Shown here: positions 1 to 11,820 of the stretch, one piece after another
Layout of the letters: every line of letters begins with the position of its first letter
Position numbering within the stretch: position 1 is the stretch's first letter
Assembly: GCA_008711295.1 (NCBI GenBank)
Contig: VUYV01000616.1
Coordinates: 220,296 to 284,295 of the forward strand
Source: Anarhynchus alexandrinus
Lineage: Eukaryota; Chordata; Aves; Charadriiformes; Charadriidae
Direction of reading: 5' to 3'
DNA: 64,000 bases
Program-made: the position numbers and the translations under genes
Notes under the pieces: generated by a model
The model's database searches: none
What the model was told of the DNA's origin: nothing
What the model saw: the letters and a program-made list of their open reading frames with translations, nothing else

Positions 1-1212
1 GACTCATAGCTTTCTCTATTGTCTGAATAAGGTGTCTAAACACCTAATATAAGTTTTTTGACTTAATGTAAAATGAGACACTTAACCTTTCCCTGATTAA
101 AGCAAAGAATGCCTCACCCGGTACCTTCCCTTCAGATCACATAGCAATGTTAAGATGCAGAGCAGGTTCAAGAATAGCTTTCCTATGTCTGCAAGAGCTC
201 CATAAGCAGCAAACCATCCTGCCTTCCTAAGCCGGATGAGAGTTTGGAAGTCCTGACTTCTAACCCCCGAACTCCAGCCACCCACAGCATTACAATGCAA
301 AGAGAAATAGAGTGCCAGTCACTCATCCAGCAGCAGAGTGAGCCAAGCCAGGAGCAATCCAAAGAGAGGCCTTGCCATAGACACAGATATCAGTACTGAA
401 AAATGCACTAGTGACCAATTTTTTCAATTTCTGTCAAGCAACAGAGTAGCTCTACTTGATAATGGAGAAGATAACAATGTGTCACTGAACAATTTCTATA
501 GTGCTCAGTAGAGGAACTGGCTAAATAACAACTGAAATGAAGGGCAAATGCAAATTTTTTATTTTAAAAATGCTTTTGCCCACTATTTAATTTTGATAGA
601 CCTTAATAACTGAAACGTGGACAATATGTTGGTAGACAGCTATTTGCTTTAATATTTTATTTTCCTCAACCATTCAATGAAAATTGCATATACTTGTCAC
701 TGATACTGCACCTGCTGCTGCTTTTAAAGCATTTCTGTAAAATACAGCAAGATCAATAAGACGCACAGTCTCCTCTGATGCAGGCACCATTGATCCTCTC
801 TCATGCCTCTGCAAAAGAGAGAGGGAGACACCACCTCTCTTTTCAAGTAAGCCTTCTCTCACATAATGACTCCTTAGCCTACAGTTTTTGGCTGTAAAGC
901 ACTATTTATCAGGTCATCTCCTCTCTCTCATCTAGTTGCTCACTGTCTCAGTTTTCTGGAAACTTGGAAGCCAGATTATTAGACTAGACAGCACTGGGCT
1001 GGTAGAGACCCCTGCATGATAGATAGCCATTATGCATGCATAGACCATGTCTATATTGTGTATGTAATGAGAGCAACATACCTATATTAGACTGCATATA
1101 TGCTTTGAGAATAGTATGCTTTCAGACCTGGATGCATTAGGCTCCTGCCTTGTTTTGTATTTGATCTAGGGTCAAGAGTGACTTCCTCAGAACTACTGCA
1201 ATGAGAACACTG
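1..1212. other. Intergenic or intronic, no feature seen
   Basis: AT-rich unique-looking DNA. The only open frames are short (about 60 codons) and resemble no family I recognise. No LTR ends, CR1 tail or RNA gene is visible. Confidence 0.6.
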
Positions 1213-2138
1213 TGACAGCTGAATATGTATGTATCCTCAGCAAGTTCACTGATGATACCAAACTGGGAGGGGTAGCTGACTCTCCAGAGGGCCGCGCTGC
1301 CATCCAGCGTGACCTGGACAGGCTGGAGAGCTGGGCAGAGAGGAACCTAATGAGGTTCAACATAAGCAAGTGCAAGGTCCTGCACCTGGGAAGGAAGAAT
1401 GCTGGGCACCAGTATAGGTTAGGGGTGGACCTGCTGGGAAGTAGCTCTGAGGAGAAGGATTTGGGGGTCCTGGTAGATAGTAAATTGTCAATGAGCCAGC
1501 AATGTGCCCTTGTTGCCAAAAAAGGCCAAAGGAATCCTGGGCTGCATAGGGAAGAGTGTGTCCAGTAGGTCGAGGGAGGTCATTCTCCCCCTCTACTCGG
1601 TACTGGTGAGGCCACAACTGGAATACTGTGTCCAGTTTTGGGCTCCCCAGTTCAAGAGGGACAGGGAACTGCTGGAGAGAGTCCAGCGAAGGGCAACCAA
1701 GATGATTGAGGGATTGGAGCATCTCCCTTATGAGGAAAGGCTGAGAGAGCTGGGACTCTTTAGCCTGGAGAAGAGAAGGCTGAGGGGAGACCTTATTACT
1801 GCTTACAAATATCTAAAGGGTGGGTTGAAGGAGGATGGAGCCAGACTCTTCTCGGTGGTTCCCAGTGACAGGACGAGGGGCAATGGGCATAAGTTGGAAC
1901 ATAGGAAGTTCCGTTCCAACACATGGAAAAACTTCTTTACAGTTAGGGTGACAGAGCACTGGAACAGGCTGCCCAGGGAGGTTGTGGAGTCCCCTTCTCT
2001 GGAGATTTTCAAAACCCGCCTGGATGCAGTCCTGAGTAATGTGCTCTAGGCAATCCTGCTTTGGCAGGGGAGTTGGACTAGATGGTCTCTAGAGGTCCCT
2101 TCCAACTCTGAAAATTCTGTGATTCTGTGATTCTGTGT
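1213..2138 (+). mobile_element. CR1 LINE, 5'-truncated (3' half of RT ORF2 plus 3' tail)
   Basis: CR1 is a non-LTR retrotransposon; this copy keeps only the end of ORF2. It opens just before RT motif C, read as [11 protein letters not shown], where the usual FADD is FTDD. It then runs through the CR1 C-terminal region ([37 protein letters not shown]) to a stop at 2047-2049. The reading is split into two frames (1212-1568 and 1504-2049) by one extra A in the run of six A at 1518-1523. A short 3' UTR follows (ttggactagatggtctctag), and three tandem ATTCTGTG-type units end the copy at about 2138. The 5' edge is approximate because the first 15 bases are poorly conserved. The copy is a dead pseudogene; identity as CR1 is very secure. 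Confidence 0.95.
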
Positions 2139-4823
2139 GTGAAACTTTTTTTCCCACCAAGCTTCCTCTCCCCTTCCCTATCTCTGTATCAAAAGCCTGC
2201 TGTTGAAGCTGTTACACCTGGTAAATCTCTGCCAAAGTTGTGCAGACTGAATAGGTGACTCACTCAAGTTCTGACTAACCAGCTGCCCTTTAAACATTTA
2301 AAGATGCCCCAGCTGCCCTAAAACCCATTAAATGAGACATGTAGCTGTTGTGCGAATGCAGCTAACTTTTGCTTCATTGCATAACCCAGACTGACAGATA
2401 TTCTGCAGGTTCCTATATAAAATAGAATTGGGAGGCCTCACACCATGTTTTTGCCTGGTTCTCTTCTTCAGGTCCATTGCTGTCTGGCTCAGCAGTCAAA
2501 AGAAGGGTTTTGGTATTGTTGAGTGAGTGCACTCTACAGAAATTTGCTTTCAGTACTGTGTGCCAGAAGTGGCATCACAATCCTGGTAGCTGGAATCCTC
2601 TTAGAACTTTTAGAGGATTGGACTAAAACCTAACAGCATCATAAATATTGCCACCATGCATGCTTATGATCAAGGGAAAGGTGCAGCAGAAGCAAAGTGG
2701 TTGTACATAGGAACCTAAACATGCAGTACACAAAGAGATCTACAAAGTCAAAGTGGGAGCTGCCCACACAGTCATTACAGTTCTGGACTGGGACATGTAT
2801 CAGAAGTTAAACATCACAGATAAGCAACCCTAACCAGTGACAGCACATGAGGATGAAGTGGTCCCTGAAGCACTCTAAAGGCTTCTAAGGGCCAGTCTAT
2901 AACAAAAAACACTTTAGCTGGTTTTATCAAGTATTCTGTGTTCAATGATTTTAATTCTCTCTTCTTATTTTTTTTTAATTATTTAAAGAACTGCAGGTGT
3001 GCTGGGTGTGTTTGATGTGAATACTCTTAACAGTAAGCAGTTATTCAGGACTGTATTTGCCTTGCTAATGGTAGGCAATGTATGAACAACTAAGTACTTG
3101 AAACTTTCCACCTCCATGTCTCTTCATTGGGTAAACTATTGCCACATGCACAAAGACTCTGCAAACAGGATAAATACAAGTGAAAAGCATACAAAACATA
3201 TTTATTGGCTTATATACAAAAACTAGCTAGGACTAATGAGCTACTTGGCTGAACATTTACATGCTTACCACCCTAATAAGATTCTGTATTTGCTAGCCAG
3301 GCAGGCAGAGAAGGATCAACCTTTAGTGCTTCATGTAATAGTCTGATTCTTGATGGTGCTCAGTTGCTGTCTTCCAATTCTCTTATATTCTTTGGGGTTT
3401 ATACCTTTTCAAGGTGGCATTTTTCATCTTCAGGTTGAATAACTAGCTACTGATGAGCCCTGTCTCAGCAGTCACTTAGTGTTTTTGCTTCATGGTCTTT
3501 CACACAACCTTAATTTTAGTTTCCTCTGTAAATAAGAACCAAGTTCACAAAGCACCAAAACAGGCCTTGATTCAGTTGAACCCTGGCCAGAGGGTGATGT
3601 TCTCAGTCTTTGAGAACTGAAAGTTTTATAAAGTCTGAACTGGAACTCAGTGACATGCTAAAACAAGCCCAGTCCTTCTGCGTGTAAGATTTCTAGCAGC
3701 TGCGGGCCAGAAAGCTAAAATGAAAAAAGCTTGTCACTCTGCAGATATTGGGTTGCATTTTGGTGTCATCTTTGAAAGGCTAAAGAAGATGACACACGGT
3801 TGTTCCTGGAGAGCAACCACTGGAAGTTGGTACATACTCAGATACAATGGAAACAGGCATGGAGGATGGCACGCAGACTGGAATTGCAGACCCCACCATC
3901 GTCTGTATCTCCTCAGTCGTTTCCCCTTTCCTCACTATCCTGCAGACATCTCACTGTGATTTTGTTCTTTTGACTAGGCTCAACCCCACCAGAAAGAGGG
4001 AAAGCTTGATAAATACCACCATCTCCATCTCTGCCTTTCTCTGAAGCAGCATCAGAGAAGCAGCCCTCTGACCATCCTTCCAGTTGACTTTTGAAGGTTT
4101 ACATATCAAGATTGCAAATTCTCCCTAGCATGCACATGCTGTGAGTTTGACCACAAACAGTGTCTCATGCAGCTGCACATTACATGCAGGGACATGAAAC
4201 CCAGTATTTCTATCTTCCATCTGAACAACCTGACTGCCAAGCTTCCATTAGGGTCAAAAGGACAAACCATATTCCATTTAATTCTTGGTAAACTGCAAAA
4301 AGTTCAGTCAATTTAACTCTAAGATAAAACTCCTATTTTTTTCCATTTTATCTTATCTGTACGGACTGTACACTGTGTCTGATGTGACGAAGCTTTCGAG
4401 TCTTTGACATCACTTCTTAGTCACAAGCTTAACATGCATGAAAACATTTTCACTGATATAATCACAGCAGTCACTTACATGAAACTAAATACTTGTATGA
4501 AGATATTCCTACAAGTATGACTTAGAAAATACACATAGAACAGGTATTTTGTTCTATCTGCACAGACATACATTTTTACCACAAAGATGCCTATTATGTA
4601 CAACTATTACATTGCCAACCTCCTTCCTTGCAGCTGATTAGTTACAGAAATGCCAACTACGATGCTTTAGTTAACAAGACACTGTACGTTTATAAACTAG
4701 CTTAAACAATTTTTACAAAATGGAGACTAATGCTTAGCTACTGAATGAAGCCAAAGAATAATTATAAGTCACCTTCAACATGTAACTGTAAATATTCTTT
4801 TCATCCCATTTTATATAAATGCT
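2139..4823. other. Intergenic or intronic, no feature seen
   Basis: No repeat ends or conserved open frame are visible. Two overlapping open frames (3720-3959 and 3847-4044) are short and look random, with no recognisable motif. There is a T-rich run near 2968. Confidence 0.55.
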
Positions 4824-4927
4824 GAACAACCTGGTCTAGTGGGAGGTGTCTCTGCCCAGGGCAGGGCAGTTGGAACTAGATGACCTTTAAGGTCCTGTCC
4901 CACTCTAACCATTCTAAGATTCTATGA
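4824..4927 (+). mobile_element. CR1 LINE 3'-end fragment
   Basis: A remnant of about 100 bp of the CR1 3' UTR, starting at AACCTGGTCTAGTGGGAGG and passing through TTGGAACTAGATGACCTTTAAGG. It ends in decayed ATTCTAAG/ATTCTATG units. The same 3' UTR version is seen at 50720-50828 and 58273-58384, so the three belong to one CR1 subfamily. No coding sequence remains. Confidence 0.93.
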
Positions 4928-6859
4928 GTTACCTTTCTGCATTTGGTGACTCTGAGTCATAGTGTTTTTTGAGGAAAAGATTAAACTCAATATTCATAAT
5001 TCAAATAAAAAAATCTATTAAATTTGTGCTTAAATCATGTTGATAATATGTTCTTGTGTACTGTGCTACTTAGGAAAAGACTTGAGAGCATACTTTCTCA
5101 CATTAGGAACTTTGTGCCTTTTTTCATAAATTCTTCACTAAGACAAAAATTTTGCTTTTACTTGAAGAAGAGATAATTGCTTAAGTAGATGACAAGAATG
5201 CTTGGGGAGTGCTTTACTTTTAATTTTTGCCTTTGCCATTATTTAGATGATTTAGGAAGATCTTGAATGCATCTGCTAAAAGCATTAATTTGGAACGGCC
5301 ATAATTACAAAAAAGTTGGGGAAAAAAAAAAGATAAATCCTTGAGAGGAAAGTGCCTCAAGAGTTGTTTTTTTCTGTTTAATGATTTGCTGTGACAATCT
5401 ATTACACATTGTACTGCTGGTCCATACAGAGCCTCTGGAATATTTCAAGTGACTTCTTGGTCATTTGTCAGGCATTGAGCAAACAGCCATTAGCTGACAG
5501 CTGTTCTGTGAAAAAATGAGAGAGGTAGAAAGAATGCATAGACCTTGTAAGAATAATATCAGCCATTCTCACATTGCTTAAAAAAGACATGCTATCTAAT
5601 TGTAAGATTGTCTTCCTTATGAACATTGTGGAAAGCTGTCCTTGAAAATAATTTCAATTTACTTAACCATTGATAGTTTCATTGCATGCATCTACACTGT
5701 CATTTGAAAATGAGCAAACAGTTAGTCTTTCTTCTGAGCCTTCCTAAAACGTAGTTTTTCTCACACACAGCTGAGATCTGAGTAGGTTATGACAGGCTAA
5801 GTTGAGGAGAGATGGGGTCGTTTGTTTGGCTTATACGTCAAAGAATTCTAAAAGTGAAAGAAAAAAAGGAGAAACATAGCTCTTATATAATCAGTCAAAA
5901 TATTTTTGTTGTTGTATAGAAACAAAGTGATCGCCAAACCTATCCTCTCTTAGAAGACAAAAGATTAATCTGAAACTGACCACGGGTATTCTCTGGAATT
6001 GGCTTTTACACTCCAGATGATTTTGGCTGTTTTTCTTCTCTGAAAGACAGAAAAAATACCAAGAATGATTATAAGTGCTGCCCCCAGCCCAGCTACAATA
6101 AAGCCAACTTTTGGTCTTGGACCCATCAATGACAGCTGAGTTGCCTCAGGCAGGTCTCAAAGCTGAAGATAGAGAGTTGGAGATGATGTTTTTCTAGTCA
6201 GGGGGATCTTGTGAAAAAAACAGGTGCTAAGAGGATATGGAGATTCCTACGTTTTTTCAGGAAATACCAGCTCTCTATGAAAAAAACAGCTATAAGTGAC
6301 TCCTATAGGTCCATCAGGGATTTTGCTATCAATTTCATATGAAAGACCCTAATCTACTTTGGAGATTAGGGACCGGAGAGAAACTTCAGTCAGATAGTCA
6401 AGTGTCACCTTGGGCACTGCTAGGAGCTTCAAAGGAAAAAACATGATAGTCTCTGCCATGGTCTCTGATGCTACCATCAAGTTGAGCCTTATTTCGGGTG
6501 GAACTAATTTTGTTCAGCTTTGCCGATATACAATTTAAACAATGCACTCTACAGTATTCTTAATGCTGGCTGTGGTCAGCAGAGGCAACCAAGCACATCT
6601 GAGGGCCATTCTCCCAGTCTGTGATAGGTGGCCTGAGAGATGGGATGAGCCCACTGTGCTGACATGAAAGGGGCTCTTTCCTCATCCTTCCTGCAGACTC
6701 AAACCAATGCCAGTGTGTGTTTCTAGTAAATCTGCTTTGGAACCCTGGCAACTATCAGAGCTAGGAACGTGATCTAGTATTTTACTGTAACATTCTTCTG
6801 TAATCAGGTCATATAAATTCATGCAATTATTTGATATCACAGGACTTTCTTTTCCTGAG
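4928..6859. other. Intergenic or intronic; only a candidate membrane-anchor frame
   Basis: Apart from the candidate frame at 5965-6156 (listed separately) nothing is recognised. The minus-strand frame continuing upstream of it to about 6540 has several stops, which argues against a long exon here. Confidence 0.5.
5965..6156 (-). CDS. Candidate last exon or relic: one membrane span plus short tail
   Basis: This is an open minus-strand segment of 63 codons ending in TAA at 5965-5967. Its only in-frame ATG is at 6126-6124, giving 53 residues if used as a start. Visible in it: a Pro/Lys-rich lead-in (MGPRPK), a strongly hydrophobic stretch of about 21 residues (VGFIVAGLGAALIIILGIFSV), then basic stop-transfer residues (QRRK) and a 20-residue tail ending in YPWSVSD. 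That order is typical of the C-terminus of a type I membrane protein. I do not recognise the family. The upstream same-frame sequence is interrupted by stops at 6157-6159 and further out. A splice acceptor would have to lie at or just inside 6156, and the AG there is preceded by a pyrimidine-rich stretch. It could equally be a pseudogene remnant or chance. Confidence 0.22.
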   Translation of the reverse strand, partial: DLPEATQLSLMGPRPKVGFIVAGLGAALIIILGIFSVFQRRKTAKIIWSVKANSREYPWSVSD

Positions 6860-7402
6860 TGTCCTGGTTTCAGCTGGGATAGAGTTGTTGGTTTGGTTTT
6901 TTTTTTTTCTTCTAGTAGCTGCTGTGTTTTGGATTTAGTATGAGAATAATTTGATAACACATATTGTTTTTAGTTGTTGCTAAGTGATGTTTGCATTAGT
7001 CAAGGACATTTTCATCTTCCCATAGAAGCTGAGAGGGAGCATAGACAGGACAAGCTGGCCAAAGGAATATTCCATACCACAGACGTCATACTGGGTACAT
7101 AAATGGGGGTTAGCCAGAGGCAGAAACCTGTGATCACTGCTCAGGATGGGAATCACCAATCATTGGGTGGTGAGAGTGACTTGTGTTGTATCACTTTTCT
7201 TTGTGTATTCTTTTACCACTATTATTATTGGTTTTTTCCCCCTCTTCCATTACTGTTCTATTAAACTGTCTTTATCTCAACCCACTAGATGTTTTTTTCC
7301 CTCCTCCTTTACTCCCTCTTCTCCCTACCCTAACTGGGGACAGAGGGTGAGCGAGCGAGTGGCTGCATGGTCCTAGTTGCCAGCTGGGGTTAAACCACAA
7401 CA
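6860..7402 (+). mobile_element. Solo LTR, family A (avian ERV, ERVL-like)
   Basis: A 543-bp LTR starts TGTCCTGGTTTCAGCTGGGA and ends GGGGTTAAACCACAACA. It shares its ends and the ATTAAACTGTCTTTATCTCA block (near 7259-7280) with the LTR at 52261-52847, so both are one family. ATTAAA near 7259 is the probable polyadenylation signal and fixes the sense strand as plus. Flanks are CTGAG at 6855-6859 and CTGTG at 7403-7407, a 4-of-5 match, consistent with an aged 5-bp target duplication. No gag, pol or env sequence adjoins it, so it is a solo LTR. Assignment to ERVL rests on the 5-bp duplication length and is an inference. Confidence 0.85.
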
Positions 7403-9064
7403 CTGTGTAATATGCAGAAAGGAAAATAAAATAATACAACATTGCTAAGTCCCAATGATTCTGCATTTATTTAAGAACACTATAGAATGATGACAGGCTT
7501 ATAACCAGAACCTATCCACTAATGGGCAACTCCTGGCATAACCTGAGACTCTAAGTGCAACCTGAAGTTGAATTTCTGTATGCAAATAATAACTTTTCTC
7601 AAGACAGCATGGGAAGGGTTACTCTTGTTCAAGTGACAAAGAAACAAGTATGACCAGAAAAGATGCAGCTAAGAATAGACCCTGTGACAAGCAAGTCCTC
7701 CAAAACTGGTGACAGTTATCAATACATTGCTTCCAATTGCACTTTGTGTTTCAGCACGGTTTGGTTTCATGCATTTATTTTAAAACCTGTCAATCTGTAT
7801 CGACTGACCATATATTAACACATTTCCTTTATGAATTTTTAAAAATAAAAAATTATAAGACGTGGTAGAAAATACAAATGCTGGTTTTAAAAGATTAAGT
7901 CATTAGTGTCCATGAAACTGCAACACCATCTCATCCTACACCCTTCTATACAAATCTACCATTTTTTTGAGTACAAGTATACTCTAGAAGACAGCTTCAT
8001 TTATCATACTCCAAAGGAAATACCCCCCTGCCCCCCAGTTAGTCATCTCAAGACATAGTTCAGTTGTCATAATAAGCATCCATAATCTTGTGGTGGTAAA
8101 GGACACATACCGTGTGTATCTTCATCACAACTACTTGACTCAAAAGAAGTGATACAGGCTACTAGAAAAAACAACTTGCTTACCTGTTTTCACAGCAGAC
8201 CTTGGAGTAGGATATTCCCTGAATACCTATCAAGAAGCTTCTGTACCTGTGATGAATGCATAAAAAAGCAATTCACTTATCTCCTCAGCACTCAAAGCTC
8301 TTCTGTAACGCAGTTTTTAAAGTATACACACTCTGGATCCTGTCCTTAATTTAGTAGATTTTTGACAGACTGCTTTCATTAGCTTCAAATGTAGACCAAA
8401 GGGAGGAATTTGAGCACAACCATCCAGTAATTCCAGCTCTGTGAAATAGCCAGCCTTCATACAGTGATAATGTGCCACCACTCCTGTATTCGGAGCTCAA
8501 AAATGGTACACATCTGTTTTGACACCTGCTGTAATGTTCATCTGCCAAAATAGGAGCAGAACATTGTAGTTCAGGAATTAAAAGTGGACCCAGCTCAAAC
8601 TGTACAGGTGATTAGTGGCTGGGACTGGCACATCGTTCTCCACAGAACAAACCTAATGAAGAATAAATGAATGGGTAGCACATGGCTTATTTTCACATGC
8701 TCGTTTCACTTAATAGTCTGCAGACTTAAGCTGAGATCGTGCCACTCAATAATATCGTCCTACAGCTTCAGCCAGCAACACAATGCTGGATTGGGAGCTT
8801 CAATGGCTTGGCTTATGGCATGAGCCACAAAAGAACATCAAGTGAGTGTTTAACCATGAATCTCCTTTACTGTAGCTAGAGGCATCCACAATGTTGCCGT
8901 TAGCACTTAGAGCACTCAGTGGGCTGATGTGGCAATCCTGCATCTGCTCTTATTCACAGATTGCGATACACAGCAGAAATCCAACAAGGCACCTTGCAGT
9001 CACCCTACATTGCCTTTTCCAGATGCACGTACAGCCCCCATTGCCTACTATCTGTGCCCTGCCA
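7403..9064. other. Intergenic or intronic, no feature seen
   Basis: AT-rich DNA with a C-rich run near 8024-8038. Open frames (8149-8349, 8351-8548) are short and unremarkable. Confidence 0.55.
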
Positions 9065-9166
9065 TAATCATAGAATAGTTTGGGTTGGAAGGGAACTTTC
9101 AAGGTCATCTAGTCCAACCCACCCCTCCAGTTCTCCCCCCTGCAATGACCAGGGACATCTTCAACA
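9065..9166 (-). mobile_element. CR1 LINE 3'-end fragment
   Basis: The antisense CR1 tail AATCATAGAATAG opens the copy, followed by the hallmark GGTTGGAAGGGAAC and CATCTAGTCCAACCC. It continues through TGCAATGACCAGGGACATCT, a 3' UTR segment typical of some CR1 subfamilies. Only about 100 bp are present and none is coding. Confidence 0.92.
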
Positions 9167-11095
9167 AAATGAAACTTCATGTTGTGCAAAGCAAACAAGT
9201 TGCTATTTACCTCCCTTGCAGTGTGCAGATCTTAGCTCAGAAAGATTAGGTCACATGGTTACAGTCCCAGAATAAGCCTGCCCTAGAACATGTATATCAA
9301 CATGACTATTTCACAGCTTGAACAGGAAAGTTGTGTACTGTTTGAGGTGGGACAATATGGTTCCCTGAAGAAGTACTGGGAGACACTCAGCTGCTTGGCT
9401 CTGAGGGTTATAGACTCTGACCACTCTACCTTTTCCAAGTTGCTGCCTCCTCACAATGTTCCTTGCCCTCAAAACCTGTGCAAACTATGAGGAGAAGTCC
9501 TCCAACCTGGTTGCAGATTTGTGAGGGAGACTATTTTCTCATGTGCTACAAAGAGTAAAAGTGTCAGAGCTCAACAGATTCTCAAGTAGAAAAGCACATT
9601 GAGGGGCACTGACAGCAAGTTTATTGAGCAACTGGCCATCACAGTGGTTTGGTTTCTGTCCTCTAATATTCTTCCTTTCCCCTGTACAATTTTATCTCCA
9701 GTTTATTTTGACAAGAAATCATCAGTGCAACCACCATAAAAACTATTTTGAGGAAGAACCCTTCTTGGACACTAAACAAATAGATGACAGGATACAAGAA
9801 GTTATTGTTCATTTTTAAACAATGATGTGGAATATTTTTCAAGTATTTTTGAGTCTATTTCAAGTATTTTCCAAGTGTAATCCTACTACTGTCTCTGTCT
9901 ACAGAAACATGAGTTTACATCTTTCAAACATTTCCTGGGTTTGATTTATAGTTTTTGTGTCTCTGCTTTTTCTGCACTGTTTCCCTCCCTTTTCAAAGGA
10001 AAAAGAGAAGAAACATAAAAGAAAAAGGCAAGTAGGTTTGAGCATTAAAATATTGCAGCCAAAACTTTTCACAGAACAATTCAGGAACATTCATTTCACT
10101 GGCCTTGAGCACTGTGGTGGCCTCTCTGTATGTGGTGCTTGTTATTCACTGCTTAGGCTTTGCTATCCTTACACAGCTAGATCAAGCCCGTGCCTTCTTG
10201 CTTTGTGCATCACCTTTGGGCATTTTTCACTAAGTTGGCTGTATAGATGGCAGTGAGGAGAAACAAAGTATGGTTACCAGCAAGATACTCACTGACCTGT
10301 ACAGCTTATGGATCCAGGGCTGTTCCTTCACTGACCAAAGCGCAAATAAAGTAGGAAGAACAATTTTCTTGTACCTTATACTGTACAACTCTATTGTAAG
10401 GAGTGCTGCTGTGAGGAAACTGTCCTTGTGACAATGTTCTCCCAGTGGACTCCAGTCCAGTTGGGAGTTAGGGAGCATGTATTAAACAGAAGGGGCTCTT
10501 CTTGGTGCTCAGTACAATAGAAAGGGAAGCAGGGAAGCAGTCCGAGATGACAGCTTTTTCCCTTCACTGAACATCAATTTACATATTTACGTTCCCCTTC
10601 ATAGTTCACATGTCCAGTGCAGCTCTGCACTTCTCTCTGTGATTGTTTTATCAAGAGCAGAACACCCAGCTGAGCTCCAAAATGAATAAATGACAGTTCC
10701 AGGTTCAAATATGGACTCTGCATTTTGTGCCATGATTTCTGCATCTATATCTGTGTACAGAACACCACTTGTAAGACTGAAAATAATGAACTTCTGAAGG
10801 TTCATTTCCACTTGGACAGATGCTTTCAGGCACAATCAGGTGTATTTTAGCATACCAAGTTGCTTTATAAAATATGCACGCCATAATTTGTGAGACAAGT
10901 TTTTCAAAGTGCTGTAAAAAAGAAAGCAACTACTTTAATGCTGGGTCAGAAAGGAAACAGGCTGCAATAGGAACTTATCAAGGCATCTGCCACAACAATT
11001 TTATCAGAGTCAAATATAAAGAATAGGCAAACATCAAGAAAATAAGACTGGAGTTGTAAAAATCAGTTTGTGTCAGCAGCATCTGCAGTAGCTAA
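9167..11095. other. Intergenic or intronic, no feature seen
   Basis: No mobile-element ends and no motif-bearing frame. There is a purine-rich stretch at about 9995-10030. Short frames on both strands look random. Confidence 0.55.
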
Positions 11096-11100
11096 GGCAG

Positions 11101-11815
11101 TGTTGTGGTTTGGGCCAGATTGGCCGCTCAGGTGGAATGACATGCTCTCCCCTATCTCTCTCCGAAGAAAGGCAGGAGAGAGAGAAAGACACTTATGAGT
11201 CTAGAAGGAACTGAAATACTTTGATGAAATATTAATAATAAAATGAAAAGGAAATAATGAAATATATACAAAACCGTATCAAGCTCGCAGGATGACAATC
11301 ACGTCACCGTCTAGCACTGGGGAAGTCCCAGACTGGACTCAGTGACAGATGGGAACTGGATTCCGGATCTGCATTCAGGATCAGGATCACAGGCAGAAGA
11401 ACAGAGAGAGTCCTCCTCGGACACTGGCCGTTGAAGAAAGAGAGCTGACCCTTTGATCCCTCAGCTTTCATACTGACCATGAGGCAGATGGGACAGAATA
11501 CCCTGTTGGTCAGTTTTGGGTCACCTGTCCCGTCCGCTCCTCCCCACAGGTAAGACCCCTCTACGCTTTTCTGCTTCCAACCCTCCAATGGGGCAAATAA
11601 CAAAGTTGGTTGGCCTTGGTTGTTATAGCAATAAGTATAAGCAAGAGCCTCTCTGCATACCATTCCTTGGCATCAACTATAACCATAGGTCTTATCACTC
11701 TGAGAGCGAAAAGTTTCTGCACAGTATGCTGTTAATTTCAGTAGTTAGAAGAGGCTCAGCTAAAAAGTGAAGTTACTGAACAGAAAATTGTTCTGGTTTA
11801 CCTCAAACCAGGACA
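11101..11815 (-). mobile_element. Solo LTR, family B (avian ERV), antisense
   Basis: A 715-bp LTR with a perfect 5-bp target duplication GGCAG (11096-11100 and 11816-11820). On the plus strand it reads TGTTGTGGTTTGGGCC to CCTCAAACCAGGACA. The sense strand is minus, judged by the promoter block (TATGAAAG at 11472-11465, in the place of TATAAAAG in the copy at 19650). The terminal ~11 bp form an imperfect inverted repeat, longer than the usual TG/CA. No internal retroviral sequence adjoins it. The LTR carries a 119-codon sense open frame in U3 (11663-11304), discussed in the findings. Confidence 0.93.
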
Positions 11816-11820
11816 GGCAG

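Noticed and set aside
10700..10720. tRNA-like T-loop string GGTTCAAAT
   Set aside because: No flanking stem, anticodon arm or acceptor pairing could be found around it.
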